A stretch of DNA of 64,000 nt from CAVVSD01 sp963757125 (GCA_963757125.1 CAVWQP010000006.1:186001-250000); one strand, 5' to 3'. Positions 26,125 through 34,976 are shown, counted from the first letter of the stretch. Numbers and translations: made by a program. The notes: a model not told the origin generated them from the letters alone.

Positions 26125-27057
26125 TCATGCAACCAACTCGGCGAGTGCCGCCGAGCGGACCGCGTCACCTCCCTCGCCGTTCGCGAGCACGACGATCCCG
26201 CGCCCGTCGTCGCGCCGGACCGCGACGAGCGCCCGCCAGCCGCGGTTCTGCCCGGAGTGGCCGGCGAGGCCCGGGCCGAGCGCGCCGAGCTCCAGGCCGA
26301 GGCCGTAGCGGCCGTCCGTCGCCGGGGCGGGCTCGGTCATCCCGCCGGGGACCGCGCCGGTCGCGATCGCCGCGCCGAACCGCCCGAGATCCTCCGCCGT
26401 GGTGAGCAGCCCGGCTGCCGCCAAGGCGGCATGGCGGTAGGCGGGCATCGGAGCGCCGTCGGCGTCGTGCGGGGCGGCGTCGGAGGGGGAGGGGGCCTGG
26501 TCGAACGTGCTGGCCACCATGCCGAGAGCCCGGAGCACCTCCCTGTCCATCCACGGGCCGAACGGCTCGCCCGTGACGAGCTCGGCCCAGTGCTGGGCCA
26601 CCGTGAAGCTGCCGCCGGAGTAGCGGAAGCCGCGACCGGGCGGTGCGACGAGGCGCACGGCGGCCATCAGGTCAGTCGTGCTCGGCAGCGGGGCGCCGGG
26701 CGGCTCGCCCGGGTAGGCCGGGACGCCGATGCCGGCGGTGTGGCTCAGGACGCGGCGCAGCGTGATCCCGTCCTCCATGCCGGGAGGCGCCCCTGGCGGG
26801 TGCCAGCCGCCGAGCGACGGCACGAGCGGCGCGTCGAGGTCGGCGCCGGTCCGCGCCGCGAGCTGCAGCACGCCGACCGTGGCGAGCGCCTTGGACACCG
26901 ACCCCGCCTGGAAGCGTGCGTCCGGTGTCACGGCACCGACGGCGCTCACCCACGCGACCTCGCCGTCCTCGACGACCGCGAGCGCCGCCCCCGGCACGTT
27001 CGCCGGGCCGAGGGCGGCGCCGGCGGCGCGCTGCACGGCTACTGGCAGGCCTCGCAT
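26125..27057 (-). CDS. Serine hydrolase, beta-lactamase/penicillin-binding class C-like
   Basis: A 310-residue protein of the beta-lactamase-related family (PF00144 type). The nucleophile motif SxxK is in QAGSVSKALATVGV, the second motif is YSG in FRYSGGSFTVAQHW (Tyr-Ser-Gly instead of YxN), and the third is the HSGQNRGW segment near the C-terminus (H-x-G type). No signal peptide is visible, so an esterase, peptidase or lactamase acting in the cytoplasm is as likely as resistance. ATG at 27057 overlaps nrdA by 19 nt, indicating co-translation with ribonucleotide reductase. Confidence 0.85.
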   Translation of the reverse strand: MRGLPVAVQRAAGAALGPANVPGAALAVVEDGEVAWVSAVGAVTPDARFQAGSVSKALATVGVLQLAARTGADLDAPLVPSLGGWHPPGAPPGMEDGITLRRVLSHTAGIGVPAYPGEPPGAPLPSTTDLMAAVRLVAPPGRGFRYSGGSFTVAQHWAELVTGEPFGPWMDREVLRALGMVASTFDQAPSPSDAAPHDADGAPMPAYRHAALAAAGLLTTAEDLGRFGAAIATGAVPGGMTEPAPATDGRYGLGLELGALGPGLAGHSGQNRGWRALVAVRRDDGRGIVVLANGEGGDAVRSAALAELVA

Positions 27058-30000
27058 TCCTCGCCGTTACGCGCGGCCTCGATCGAGCACGCGTCCGCGG
27101 CGACGCGCGACACCGTCGGGCCCTCGATGCGCGAGGCTCCGAGCGTCCGCAGGTAGTACGTCGTCTTGAGCCCGGAGCGCCACGCACGCCGGTACATGTG
27201 GCTCATCGCCTTGAGGTCCGGCTGCGCGAGGAACAGGTTCAGCGACTGCGACTGGTCGATCCACTTCGCGCGCCGCGCCGCGGCGTCGATGAGCCAGCGG
27301 GTGTCGATCCCGAACGCCGTCCGGTAGCGCTCGACGAGCTCCACGGGCACCCCGTCGACCAGCTCGAGGTCGCCGTCGACCGCCTTCAGCCGGGTCGCCA
27401 TCTCCCGGCTCCACAGCCCCGCCGCCTTCAGGTCGGCGACGAGGTGCGGGTTGAGCACCATGAAGTCGCCCGACAGGTTCGACTTCGCGAAGACGTTCTT
27501 GTACATCGGCTCGATGCATGGCGACGTGCCCATGATGTTGGCGATCGTCGCGGTCGGCGCGATCGCCAGCACGTTGGAGTTGCGCATGCCCTGGCGCGCG
27601 ATCCGGGCCCGCAGCGGCTCCCAGTCCAGCACGCCGCCCCGCGGCACCTCGATCTCCTCGCCGCGCTCCCGCGCCAGGAGGTCGACCGTGTCGGGCGGCA
27701 GGAGCCCGCGGTCCCACTTCGAGCCCTCGTACGACGCGTAGCGCCCGCGCTCGGCCGCCAGGTCGCTCGACGCCTCGTAGGCGTAGAAGGCGACGGCCTC
27801 CATCGCCTCGTCGCCGAACGCCAGCGCCTCCTCCGACCCGAACGCCAGGCGCTTCGCGTACAGCGCGTACTGCAGGCCCATGACGCCGAGGCCCACCGGG
27901 CGGTGGCGCATGTTCGCCGTCCGCGCCGGCTCGGTGGGGTAGAAGTTGACGTCGATCACGTCGTCCAGCGCCCGCACGGCGACGCGCACCGTCTCGCGGA
28001 GCTTCGGGTGGTCCAGATCGCCGTCGGGCGTGAGGTGCTCGTCGAGCACGACCGAGCCGAGGTTGCAGACCGCGGTCTCCTCGACGCTCGTGTTCAGCGT
28101 GATCTCCGTGCAGAGGTTGGAGGAGTGCACGACGCCCGCGTGGTCCTGCGGGCTGCGGACGTTGCACGGGTCCTTGAACGTGATCCACGGGTGCCCGGTC
28201 TCGAAGAGCATCCGCAGCATCGACTTCCACAGCTCGATCGCCGGCATCACCTCGCCGTGCATCTCCCCGGCGGCCACGCGCGCCTCGTACTCCTCGTAGC
28301 GAGCCGCGAACGCCTGGCCGTAGAGGTCGTGGAGGTCGGGGACGTCGCTGGAGCGGAACAGCGTCCACCCACCGCGCGCCTCCACGCGCTGCATGAAGAG
28401 GTCGGGCACCCAGCAGGCCGTGTTCATGTCGTGGGTGCGGCGGCGCTCGTCACCCGTGTTGCGCCGCAGCTCGAGGAACTCGCGGATGTCGTTGTGCCAG
28501 ACCTCGAGGTACGCGCAGCCGGAGCCCGCCCGCTTGCCGCCCTGGTTGACGGCCACGAGCTGGTCGTTGTGCATCTTCAGGAACGGCACGACGCCCTGGC
28601 TCTCGCCGTTCGTGGACTCGATGTGCGAGCCCGTGCCGCGCACGGCCGTCCACGAGCCGCCCAGCCCGCCCGCCCACTTCGAGCACATGGCGTTCTCCGC
28701 GATGCCCCTCCCGACGATCGAGGAGAGGGTGTCGGAGATGTAGTAGAGGTAGCAGGAGCTCAGCTGCGAGTGGTTCGTCCCCGCGTTGAACAGGGTCGGC
28801 GTCGACGAGCAGAAGCGGCGGCTCTTGTACATGGCGTAGAGCGCGATGGCACGGTCCGTCCGCTCGGCCTCCGGCTCGGCCAGGCAGACGCCCATCGCGA
28901 CGCGCAGCCAGAAGATCTGCGGTGCCTCCAGCCGCCGGGTCTCCGCACCGGTCTTGTCGCAGATGAGGTAGCGGTCGTACAGCGTCTGCAGCCCGAGGAA
29001 GTCGAAGTCGAGATCGGCCGACGGGTCGAGCGCGGCGGCGAGCCGCTCGAGGTCGTACTCGAGCAGCCGCGGGTCGATCCGGCCGATCTCGACGCCGTGC
29101 TCGAACGTGGGCCGCAGGCCGCGGACGTGCGCGTCGCGCAGACCGGCGACGTCATCGCCGCGGACGTCCCAGCCCAGCGTCTCCTCGTACACGTACGTCA
29201 GGAGGATGCGCCCCGCGAACCGCGACAGCTCGCTGTCGCGCTCGACGAGCGCCTTCGCGTTGAGCACGACGAGCCGGCGCAGGTCCTCGTCGTGCATGCC
29301 CGCGTGGGTGGACCGGCGCAGCTCCTGCGCGAGCTCGTCGGCGTCCATCCCCAGGTCGAGCCCGATCGACGCGAACGCGATGCGCCGCCGCAGGTCGTCG
29401 GCCTCCGCGACCGGCGCGGCGCGCGGCTCCTCCCGCGCCCGCAGCAGGGCGCGCTCGGCGCGGTACACGATGTAGCGCTCGGCGACGCGCATGTGGCCGC
29501 CGAGGACGAGCTCCTCCTGGACGATGTCCTGGACCGTCTCGATCGGGACGTACAGCAGGCCGAGGCCGCGGGCGCGCTCGTCGACCCGCGCGGCGAGCCC
29601 GCCGGCGGGCGCGGGATCCGCCTCCAGCGACAGGAACGCGGTGCGGATGGCGACCTCGATCTTGCGCGGGTCCCATGCCGCGACGTCGCCCGTGCGGCGG
29701 ATGAGGCGCGGAGCGTCGGGCGCGGGCGACAGCGGCGCCGGGACGCGGTCGAGCACCAGCGCGCGGGCGATGTCGTACTGGCCGGCCTCGATGAGCACGG
29801 CCTCGACGATCGAGGAGAGGTCGTGGACGGTGATCCGGCGGGCGTCCTGCAGCCGCCGCGCGACGGAGGCGGTGGTCGCGCCGACCGTGCCGCGGGCGGC
29901 GGCCGTGTTGGCCTCCGCCTCGCCGTGGGCGAGCGCGAGCGCCGACAGCGCGCCCGCGACGACGTCGGCCACGTGGGCTGCGGTCAGCGGGCCGCCGTCG

Positions 30001-30128
30001 TCGAGCTGGACGTCGGGCATCTCGACCGCGAGCGCGGCGGTCACGTCGATCGTTGGACGCTCCTCGCGCGGCAGTGCGGCCGCGCGCTTGAGCTCGAGGT
30101 CCTGCAGGATCTCGGGGAAGTCGAGCAT
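27039..30128 (-). CDS. nrdA: Ribonucleoside-diphosphate reductase alpha chain (class I, chlamydia-like)
   Basis: A 1029-residue catalytic subunit. The N-terminal 100 or so residues look like a degenerate ATP-cone (the C-terminal half AVLIEAGQYDIARALVLDRV is retained). A complete ATP-cone follows: RLIRRTGDVAAWDPRKIEVA ... VAERYIVYRAE. Catalytic residues are visible: Cys in QLSSCYLYY, Cys-x-Glu in SSNLCTEITLN, the partner Cys in AVCNLGSVV, the tyrosines in the TTYYLRTLGA segment, and the C-terminal shuttle pair CEAC. It lies 2 nt after nrdB, the reverse of the usual nrdAB order. Regulated with nrdB by the upstream cobalamin riboswitch. Confidence 0.95.
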   Translation of the reverse strand: MLDFPEILQDLELKRAAALPREERPTIDVTAALAVEMPDVQLDDGGPLTAAHVADVVAGALSALALAHGEAEANTAAARGTVGATTASVARRLQDARRITVHDLSSIVEAVLIEAGQYDIARALVLDRVPAPLSPAPDAPRLIRRTGDVAAWDPRKIEVAIRTAFLSLEADPAPAGGLAARVDERARGLGLLYVPIETVQDIVQEELVLGGHMRVAERYIVYRAERALLRAREEPRAAPVAEADDLRRRIAFASIGLDLGMDADELAQELRRSTHAGMHDEDLRRLVVLNAKALVERDSELSRFAGRILLTYVYEETLGWDVRGDDVAGLRDAHVRGLRPTFEHGVEIGRIDPRLLEYDLERLAAALDPSADLDFDFLGLQTLYDRYLICDKTGAETRRLEAPQIFWLRVAMGVCLAEPEAERTDRAIALYAMYKSRRFCSSTPTLFNAGTNHSQLSSCYLYYISDTLSSIVGRGIAENAMCSKWAGGLGGSWTAVRGTGSHIESTNGESQGVVPFLKMHNDQLVAVNQGGKRAGSGCAYLEVWHNDIREFLELRRNTGDERRRTHDMNTACWVPDLFMQRVEARGGWTLFRSSDVPDLHDLYGQAFAARYEEYEARVAAGEMHGEVMPAIELWKSMLRMLFETGHPWITFKDPCNVRSPQDHAGVVHSSNLCTEITLNTSVEETAVCNLGSVVLDEHLTPDGDLDHPKLRETVRVAVRALDDVIDVNFYPTEPARTANMRHRPVGLGVMGLQYALYAKRLAFGSEEALAFGDEAMEAVAFYAYEASSDLAAERGRYASYEGSKWDRGLLPPDTVDLLARERGEEIEVPRGGVLDWEPLRARIARQGMRNSNVLAIAPTATIANIMGTSPCIEPMYKNVFAKSNLSGDFMVLNPHLVADLKAAGLWSREMATRLKAVDGDLELVDGVPVELVERYRTAFGIDTRWLIDAAARRAKWIDQSQSLNLFLAQPDLKAMSHMYRRAWRSGLKTTYYLRTLGASRIEGPTVSRVAADACSIEAARNGEECEACQ

Positions 30129-30130
30129 GT

Positions 30131-31216
30131 CTAGAGCTCCTCGTCGGCGACGGCGGCCAGCGCGGCGGCCTGCTGGTACTCGGTGACCCGGCCTTCGAAG
30201 AAGTTCTGCTCGCGGCGGACGTCCATGAGCTCCGCCAGCCAGGGCAGGGGGTTCTCCAGCCCGCCGTGCAGCGGCGCCAGGCCGAGGCCCTCGAGGCGGC
30301 GGTCGGCGATGAAGTCGATGTACGTCGAGAACTCGGTCGCGTTCAGGCCGACGCCCTCCACCGGCAGGCAGTCCTCGATGAAGCGCTGCTCGAGCTCCAC
30401 AGCCTCGGCCATGAGCTCGCGCAGCTCCTCGCGGAACGCCGGCGTCCAGACCTCGGGCTCCTCCGCGGCGAGCTCGAGCAGCAGGCGCCGGAAGACCTCG
30501 ATGTGGTTGGACTCGTCCCGCAGCGTGTAGCGGAACATCGTCCCGATCCCAGGCAGCTTCCCCTGCCGGTAGAGCGACAGGATCATCCCGAACAGGCCGT
30601 AGAACTGCGTGCCCTCCATGCACTGCCCGAAGGCGAAGATGTTGCGCGCGAGGAGGCGCTTGGCCTCCGTCTCGCGCATGTCGAGGTCGCGCCGCAGATC
30701 ACGCGAGATCTCCGTGACGAAGCGGTTCTTGGCGACGATCGTCGGGATGCCGTCGAACATCGCCTCGCACTCGTGCGGGTCGATCCCCAGCGAGGAGATC
30801 ATGTAGAGCAGCGAGTCGGCGTGGATGTTCTCCTCGTGCGCGTGGCGGCCGAGGACGAGCTTGAGCTCGGAAGCGGTGACGAGCTCGCGGACGACGTGGA
30901 TGACGTTGTCGCCCACGATGCCCTCGGCGGCGCTGAAGTAGCCGATGCCCATCCGGACGATCCAGCGGTCGATCTCGCTCAGCGCCGCGGGATCGCGCCA
31001 CTGCTCGAGGTCGCGCTGCATCGGCACGTCCTCGGGCTCCCAGTGGTTGGCCTTCATCGCGCGGTAGAGCTCGTAGGCCCAGCCGTAGCGCAGCGGCAGG
31101 AGGTTGAACGTCATCGTCTCGCGGCCGCCGACGACGCGCTTCGCGGCGAGCGCCTCCTGCGCCTTCGCGCGATCGAGGACGAAGGTCCTGGGGCCGATCG
31201 TGTACGTCTCCTGCAT
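30131..31216 (-). CDS. nrdB: Ribonucleotide reductase beta chain, class Ic-like (no radical tyrosine)
   Basis: A 361-residue di-metal radical subunit. Ligands appear as Glu98 (SAAEGIVGDN), Glu129 and His132 (EENIHADSLLY), Glu201 (CMEGTQF), Glu235 and His238 (RDESNH). Spacings 31, 3, 34 and 3 equal those of the Chlamydia trachomatis class Ic protein (Glu89, Glu120, His123, Glu193, Glu227, His230). The first ligand is Glu rather than Asp, and the radical-Tyr position (His132+4) is Leu136. A Mn/Fe cofactor is therefore inferred rather than a tyrosyl radical. ATG at 31216 with GAAGGA upstream. A cobalamin riboswitch precedes it. Confidence 0.95.
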   Translation of the reverse strand: MQETYTIGPRTFVLDRAKAQEALAAKRVVGGRETMTFNLLPLRYGWAYELYRAMKANHWEPEDVPMQRDLEQWRDPAALSEIDRWIVRMGIGYFSAAEGIVGDNVIHVVRELVTASELKLVLGRHAHEENIHADSLLYMISSLGIDPHECEAMFDGIPTIVAKNRFVTEISRDLRRDLDMRETEAKRLLARNIFAFGQCMEGTQFYGLFGMILSLYRQGKLPGIGTMFRYTLRDESNHIEVFRRLLLELAAEEPEVWTPAFREELRELMAEAVELEQRFIEDCLPVEGVGLNATEFSTYIDFIADRRLEGLGLAPLHGGLENPLPWLAELMDVRREQNFFEGRVTEYQQAAALAAVADEEL

Positions 31217-31239
31217 GTCCGTTCCTTCTTCCGAGGACG

Positions 31240-31400
31240 TCACCAGTGGTGTCGCGTGGAGGGCAGTCGACCGGGCTCGTCCCCCTGGAGAGTCGGGGGC
31301 CTTACCGTTGCGGGACAGCGCCGGGATCGGACCGGACTTCGCTGACCACCACGCCCCCGGTATGCCGGGGACGGAGGAGGATGCAAGCCGGTCCGGACGG
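31240..31400 (-). ncRNA. Cobalamin (B12) riboswitch upstream of nrdB-nrdA
   Basis: On the minus strand the leader carries the cobalamin-riboswitch core: GAAGTCCGGTCCGATCCCGG, then CGCTGTCCCGCAACGGTAAG (together 31301-31340), an extra stem CCCCC...GGGGG (31281-31300), a B12-box-like GAGCCCGGTCGACTGCCC (about 31261-31278) and a short CACCA...TGGTG hairpin (31240-31252) next to the Shine-Dalgarno. The 5' boundary is approximate. Expected effect: adenosylcobalamin represses this B12-independent reductase. Known for class I nrd operons in Streptomyces; here it implies a class II (B12-dependent) reductase elsewhere in the genome. The whole 211-nt gap to the divergent gene is taken up by this element. 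Confidence 0.85.
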
Positions 31401-31427
31401 AACAGCACTCGAGAGAGGAAGTCCCTG

Positions 31428-32285
31428 GTGAGCACAGCCCCGGTCGTCATCTGCGCAGCCGTCACCGGCTCGATCACGGACCGCTCCGTGACGCCGCACG
31501 TGCCGATGAGCACCGAGGAGATCGTCTCCTCGTCGGTCGAGGCCTGGGAGGCGGGCGCCGCCGTCATCCACCTGCACGCCCGCGACGACGACGGCCGCCC
31601 GTCGTTCGCGAGGGAGCGCTTCGCGAGGCTCGTCGACGGCATCCGCGAGCGGGGCTGCGACGCCGTCCTGAACCTCAGCACCGGTTCGGGCGGCGGGACG
31701 TTCGTGGGCGCCGAGCGCTACGAGTGCCTCGACCTGGCGCCCGAGATGGGCTCGTTCGACTGCGGCTCGACGAACTTCAACAACTGGGTCTTCGAGAACG
31801 GCAGGCCGTTCCTGGAGGACATGGCGGCGGCGTTCGCCCGCAACGACGTCGCGCCCGAGATCGAGTGCTTCGACGCCTCGCACGTGCAGAACGCGCTCGA
31901 CCTCATCGCCGCCGGCGTCCTGCACGAGCCGCTGCACTTCCAGTTCGTGCTCGGCGTCCGCGGGGGCGCTCCCGCGACGCTCGCGCAGGTCGCCCTCATG
32001 CGGGGGATGCTGCCGGCCGACGCGACATGGGGCGTCTGCGGCATCGGGCGCGCGCAACTGCCGATGAACCTCGTCGCGCTCGCCTCCGGCGGCCACGTGC
32101 GGACGGGCCTGGAGGACAACGTCATGTACCACCGGGGCGAGCTCGCGGTGAGCAATCGCCAGCTCGTCGAGCGTGTCGCCCGTCTGGCGGGCGAGATCGG
32201 CCGCCCGATCGCCACGCCGGACGAGGCGCGGGCGATCCTGCGGGTGCGGCCCTACGCAGCCGCGGCGGAGACCGCTCGCCCGTAG
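31428..32285 (+). CDS. BKACE family protein (DUF849, beta-keto acid cleavage enzyme)
   Basis: A 285-residue TIM-barrel Zn enzyme family that condenses a beta-keto acid with acetyl-CoA, the best known member being 3-keto-5-aminohexanoate cleavage enzyme. It opens VICAAVTGSITDRSVTPHVP. Zn ligands are probably His-x-His in AAVIHLHARDDDGRPS and the later Glu in APEIECFDASHV. FQFVLGVRGGAPAT is family typical. GTG at 31428 is preceded by GAGAGGAAG. Substrate unknown: no lysine fermentation genes are nearby. Its tail overlaps the convergent FAD oxidoreductase by 34 nt. Confidence 0.9.
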   Translation: MSTAPVVICAAVTGSITDRSVTPHVPMSTEEIVSSSVEAWEAGAAVIHLHARDDDGRPSFARERFARLVDGIRERGCDAVLNLSTGSGGGTFVGAERYECLDLAPEMGSFDCGSTNFNNWVFENGRPFLEDMAAAFARNDVAPEIECFDASHVQNALDLIAAGVLHEPLHFQFVLGVRGGAPATLAQVALMRGMLPADATWGVCGIGRAQLPMNLVALASGGHVRTGLEDNVMYHRGELAVSNRQLVERVARLAGEIGRPIATPDEARAILRVRPYAAAAETARP

Positions 32286-33397
32286 CCGCCGTGTGCCCCG
32301 GCGGCCGCGGCGGCCGCCTCGGGCGGGCAGATGTTCAGGTAGTGGCGGAACATCCAGGTCAGCAGGCGCGGCTGCGACAGCGCCGTGACGGCGTGGCGCA
32401 TCCCACGCGGGCGCGGGTTCAGCTTGCCGACGGCGTCCTGCGCGCGCAGGAGCGCGTCGTACTTCCAGCGGTGCGCGTCGGAGAACGCGGCGTAGCGCGC
32501 CAGCGCCTGCTCGCGCGTCTGCTCGCCCGCGAGCACGCCGCGCAGCTCGCGGCCGAGCGCGAGCGCGAAGTGGAACGCGGGGCGGATGCCCTCGGCGGTC
32601 GCGGGAAGGCAGTGCCCGGCGCTGTCGCCGACGAAGAAGATGCCGTCGCCCGTCGCCGGCCGGATCTGGTGCGGGATCCAGTTGCCCTGCCAGCGCTCGG
32701 CCGGGACGCCCACGGCGGCGGCGAGGCGCTCCGTCGGCTCGCGCACGTGGTCGCGCGGGTCGAACGAGCCGACGCCGACCCGCAGCTCGGCGTCCGCGGG
32801 GAACGACCAGGAGTACCCGGCGCGGACGTAGCGGGGGTCCAGCCACAGCTCGAGATCCGGCCCGGCGGCGTGCGGGTGGATCTCCAGGCCGCGCGAGAGG
32901 CGCGCCTCGGGCGGCTGGATGCGCTCGTCGTTGTCGAGCACGCGGCGCCAGCCGAGCGCGTCGACGATGAGCGGGGCGCGCAGATCGCCGCGGTCCGTGT
33001 GGACGACGTCGCCCGTCCGGCCGTCGACCTTCGCGGTCTCGAACCGGGCGTCGCAGCCGTCGAGCAGGAGCTGGCACAGGCGCCGGTAGTCGAAGGTGGA
33101 GAACGTGAACGGCAGCTCCCAGCGGAACGTCCGGTCGCGCGCGTGGACGACGAGGTCACCGAACGTCTGCTGGATCGAGGCGGCCAGCCCGAGATGCTCG
33201 AGCCACTCGGTCGGCGCGGCGCATGCGGAGGTCTGACGCTCGCCGACCTCGTAGCGATCGACCATGAGGATGCGGCCCTGGCCGGCGAGCTCGCGGGCCA
33301 CCGTGAGACCGGCGAAGCTGGCGCCGCAGACGACGACGTCCGCGTCGGCGTCGAGCGGGGTCCGCTGAACCCCTCGCTTGGTGGCCCTGATCGGCAT
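32252..33397 (-). CDS. FAD-dependent oxidoreductase (geranylgeranyl reductase-like)
   Basis: A 381-residue protein. N-terminal FAD dinucleotide fold DVVVCGASFAGLTVARELA with Asp of the VDRYEVGE ribose site. RxxLDxxL-like segment FDYRRLCQLLLDGC and the second FAD contact IFFVGDSAGHCLPATAEGI are typical of the geranylgeranyl-reductase/lycopene-cyclase group. C-terminal FRHYLNICPPEA is cysteine-containing. No membrane helix. Substrate unknown; isoprenoid or polyketide is plausible. Probably leaderless from TATCCT. Confidence 0.85.
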   Translation of the reverse strand: MPIRATKRGVQRTPLDADADVVVCGASFAGLTVARELAGQGRILMVDRYEVGERQTSACAAPTEWLEHLGLAASIQQTFGDLVVHARDRTFRWELPFTFSTFDYRRLCQLLLDGCDARFETAKVDGRTGDVVHTDRGDLRAPLIVDALGWRRVLDNDERIQPPEARLSRGLEIHPHAAGPDLELWLDPRYVRAGYSWSFPADAELRVGVGSFDPRDHVREPTERLAAAVGVPAERWQGNWIPHQIRPATGDGIFFVGDSAGHCLPATAEGIRPAFHFALALGRELRGVLAGEQTREQALARYAAFSDAHRWKYDALLRAQDAVGKLNPRPRGMRHAVTALSQPRLLTWMFRHYLNICPPEAAAAAAGAHGGYGRAVSAAAA

Positions 33398-33406
33398 GGG
33401 CAGCGC

Positions 33407-33412
33407 AGGATA
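33407..33412 (-). promoter_or_regulatory. -10 box TATCCT before the FAD oxidoreductase
   Basis: TATCCT on the minus strand ends 9 nt before the ATG at 33397. It lies 18 nt from the divergent rpsA -10 box. Confidence 0.4.
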
Positions 33413-33430
33413 GAAAGAACGGCGAGGCGC

Positions 33431-33436
33431 TAACCT
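33431..33436 (+). promoter_or_regulatory. -10 box TAACCT before rpsA
   Basis: TAACCT ends 10 nt before the rpsA ATG at 33447. There is no Shine-Dalgarno between, which is usual for S1 genes that are often leaderless or weakly initiated. Confidence 0.45.
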
Positions 33437-33446
33437 CTGGCCTGAA

Positions 33447-34901
33447 ATGTCAGTCACCACCGAACCAACGTCAAGCGTCGAAGGCGCGAAGGTCGTCGAG
33501 GGAAGTGACGGCCTGCTGCTCGAGATCGACGGTCGCATCGTCCCGAACTACGACGCGACCCTGTCCCTCTTCGAAGAGGGCGACGTCGTCACCGGGCTCG
33601 TCGTGCGCATCGACAACGACGAGGTCCTCGTCGACATCGGGTACAAGAGCGAGGGGGTCATCCCCTCCAACGAGCTCTCGATCCGCAAGAACGTCGACCC
33701 GCACGATGAGGTCGAGATGGGCGAGGAGGTCGACGCCCTCGTCCTCACCAAGGAGGACCAGGACGGTCGCCTCATCATGTCGAAGAAGCGTGCGCGCTTC
33801 GAGAAGGCATGGCGTCGCATCGAGGCCGCAGCGGAGTCCGGGGAGCCCGTCGAGGGCAGCGTCATCGAGGTCGTCAAGGGCGGCCTGATCATCGACCTCG
33901 GGGTGCGCGGCTTCCTGCCCGCCTCGCTCGTCGACATCCGGCGTGTCCCGAACCTCGACGAGTACCTCGGTACGAAGATCGAGTGCAAGGTCATAGAGCT
34001 CAATCGCTCCCGCAACAACGTCGTCCTCTCGCGCCGCGCGGTGCTGGAGGAGGAGCGCAAGGAGCAGCGCCAGGAGATCCTCGACCGCCTGCAGCCGGGC
34101 ATGGTCGTGGAGGGCACGATCTCCAACATCGTCGACTTCGGCGCCTTCGTCGACCTCAACGGCATCGACGGCCTCATCCACATCTCCGAGCTCTCGTGGT
34201 CGCACGTCAACCACCCGAGCGAGATCCTGGCGATCGGCAGCACCGTGCAGGTCAAGGTGCTCGACATCGACCGGGAGCGCCAGCGCATCTCCCTGGGCCT
34301 CAAGCAGACCCAGGAGGACCCGTGGCAGCGCGTCGTCGACACGTACAACGTGGGCGACGAGCTCGAGGGCACGGTCACGAAGGTCGTGACGTTCGGCGCC
34401 TTCGTGGAGATCCTGGACGGCGTCGAGGGCCTCGTGCACATCTCCGAGCTCGCCCCGCACCACGTGGAGAACCCGCGTGAGATCGTCAGCCCGGGCGACG
34501 ACGTGAAGGTGAAGATCCTCGAGATCGACTCCGAGCGCCGCCGGCTGTCGCTGTCCGTCAAGCGCGTCGAGGACCAGATCCTCCCGTCCGCCACCCGCGC
34601 CGCCGAGGGCGGTGTCGCAGTGGACGCGGGCGACCTGGACGACCTGCCGGAGCTCGGCCTGAGCGACGACGTGTTCGCCGAGGACGCGACGCCGCCCGAG
34701 GCCAGCGCTGTGGTCGAGGACGCTCCGGTCGTCGAGGACGAGGAGCCCTCCGCGGAGGTCGAGGCCGAGGCTGAGGCCGAGGTCGACGCCGACGTCGAGG
34801 CCGATTCGCAGGGCGAGGCCGACGAGGTCGACGCCGCCGACGAGCCCGACGGCGCCGACGAGCCCGTCGCCGAGGCAGAGGACGAGGAGCCCACGGCCTG
34901 A
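33447..34901 (+). CDS. rpsA: 30S ribosomal protein S1
   Basis: A 484-residue RNA-binding protein with four S1 OB-fold repeats: GDVVTGLVVRIDNDEVLVDIGYKSEG (start GDVVTGLVVRID), GSVIEVVKGGLIIDLGVRGF, GTISNIVDFGAFVDLNGIDG and GTVTKVVTFGAFVEILDGVE. The two last are the most canonical (GLIHISELSW, GLVHISELA). Four domains and about 100 residues of Glu/Asp/Ala-rich tail match actinobacterial S1 rather than the six-domain E. coli form. Followed by coaE, a common actinobacterial neighbour. Confidence 0.97.
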   Translation: MSVTTEPTSSVEGAKVVEGSDGLLLEIDGRIVPNYDATLSLFEEGDVVTGLVVRIDNDEVLVDIGYKSEGVIPSNELSIRKNVDPHDEVEMGEEVDALVLTKEDQDGRLIMSKKRARFEKAWRRIEAAAESGEPVEGSVIEVVKGGLIIDLGVRGFLPASLVDIRRVPNLDEYLGTKIECKVIELNRSRNNVVLSRRAVLEEERKEQRQEILDRLQPGMVVEGTISNIVDFGAFVDLNGIDGLIHISELSWSHVNHPSEILAIGSTVQVKVLDIDRERQRISLGLKQTQEDPWQRVVDTYNVGDELEGTVTKVVTFGAFVEILDGVEGLVHISELAPHHVENPREIVSPGDDVKVKILEIDSERRRLSLSVKRVEDQILPSATRAAEGGVAVDAGDLDDLPELGLSDDVFAEDATPPEASAVVEDAPVVEDEEPSAEVEAEAEAEVDADVEADSQGEADEVDAADEPDGADEPVAEAEDEEPTA

Positions 34902-34932
34902 GATGGCCGGACCCGCGACGAGGGGTGCCGGA

Positions 34933-34976
34933 GGTGGCCCTCGCCGCAGTCCGGTCCAAAGGTCCTAAGGGCCACC
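34933..34976 (+). terminator. Inverted repeat between rpsA and coaE
   Basis: GGTGGCCCT (34933-34941) and AGGGCCACC (34968-34976) form a perfect 9-bp stem around a 26-nt loop. No T run follows. Could attenuate read-through from rpsA into coaE or be chance in GC-rich DNA. Confidence 0.35.

Noticed and set aside
20205..26405. A single open frame of more than 2000 codons on the plus strand
   Set aside because: It strings together parts of polA and the MFS gene with antisense of other genes; GC-rich DNA leaves few stops. The recognisable domains change frame at 20952 and 24438.
26916..30134. A long plus-strand open frame opposite nrdA
   Set aside because: Composition is the Arg/Val/Glu-rich shadow of the minus-strand nrdA codons; no motif is recognisable.
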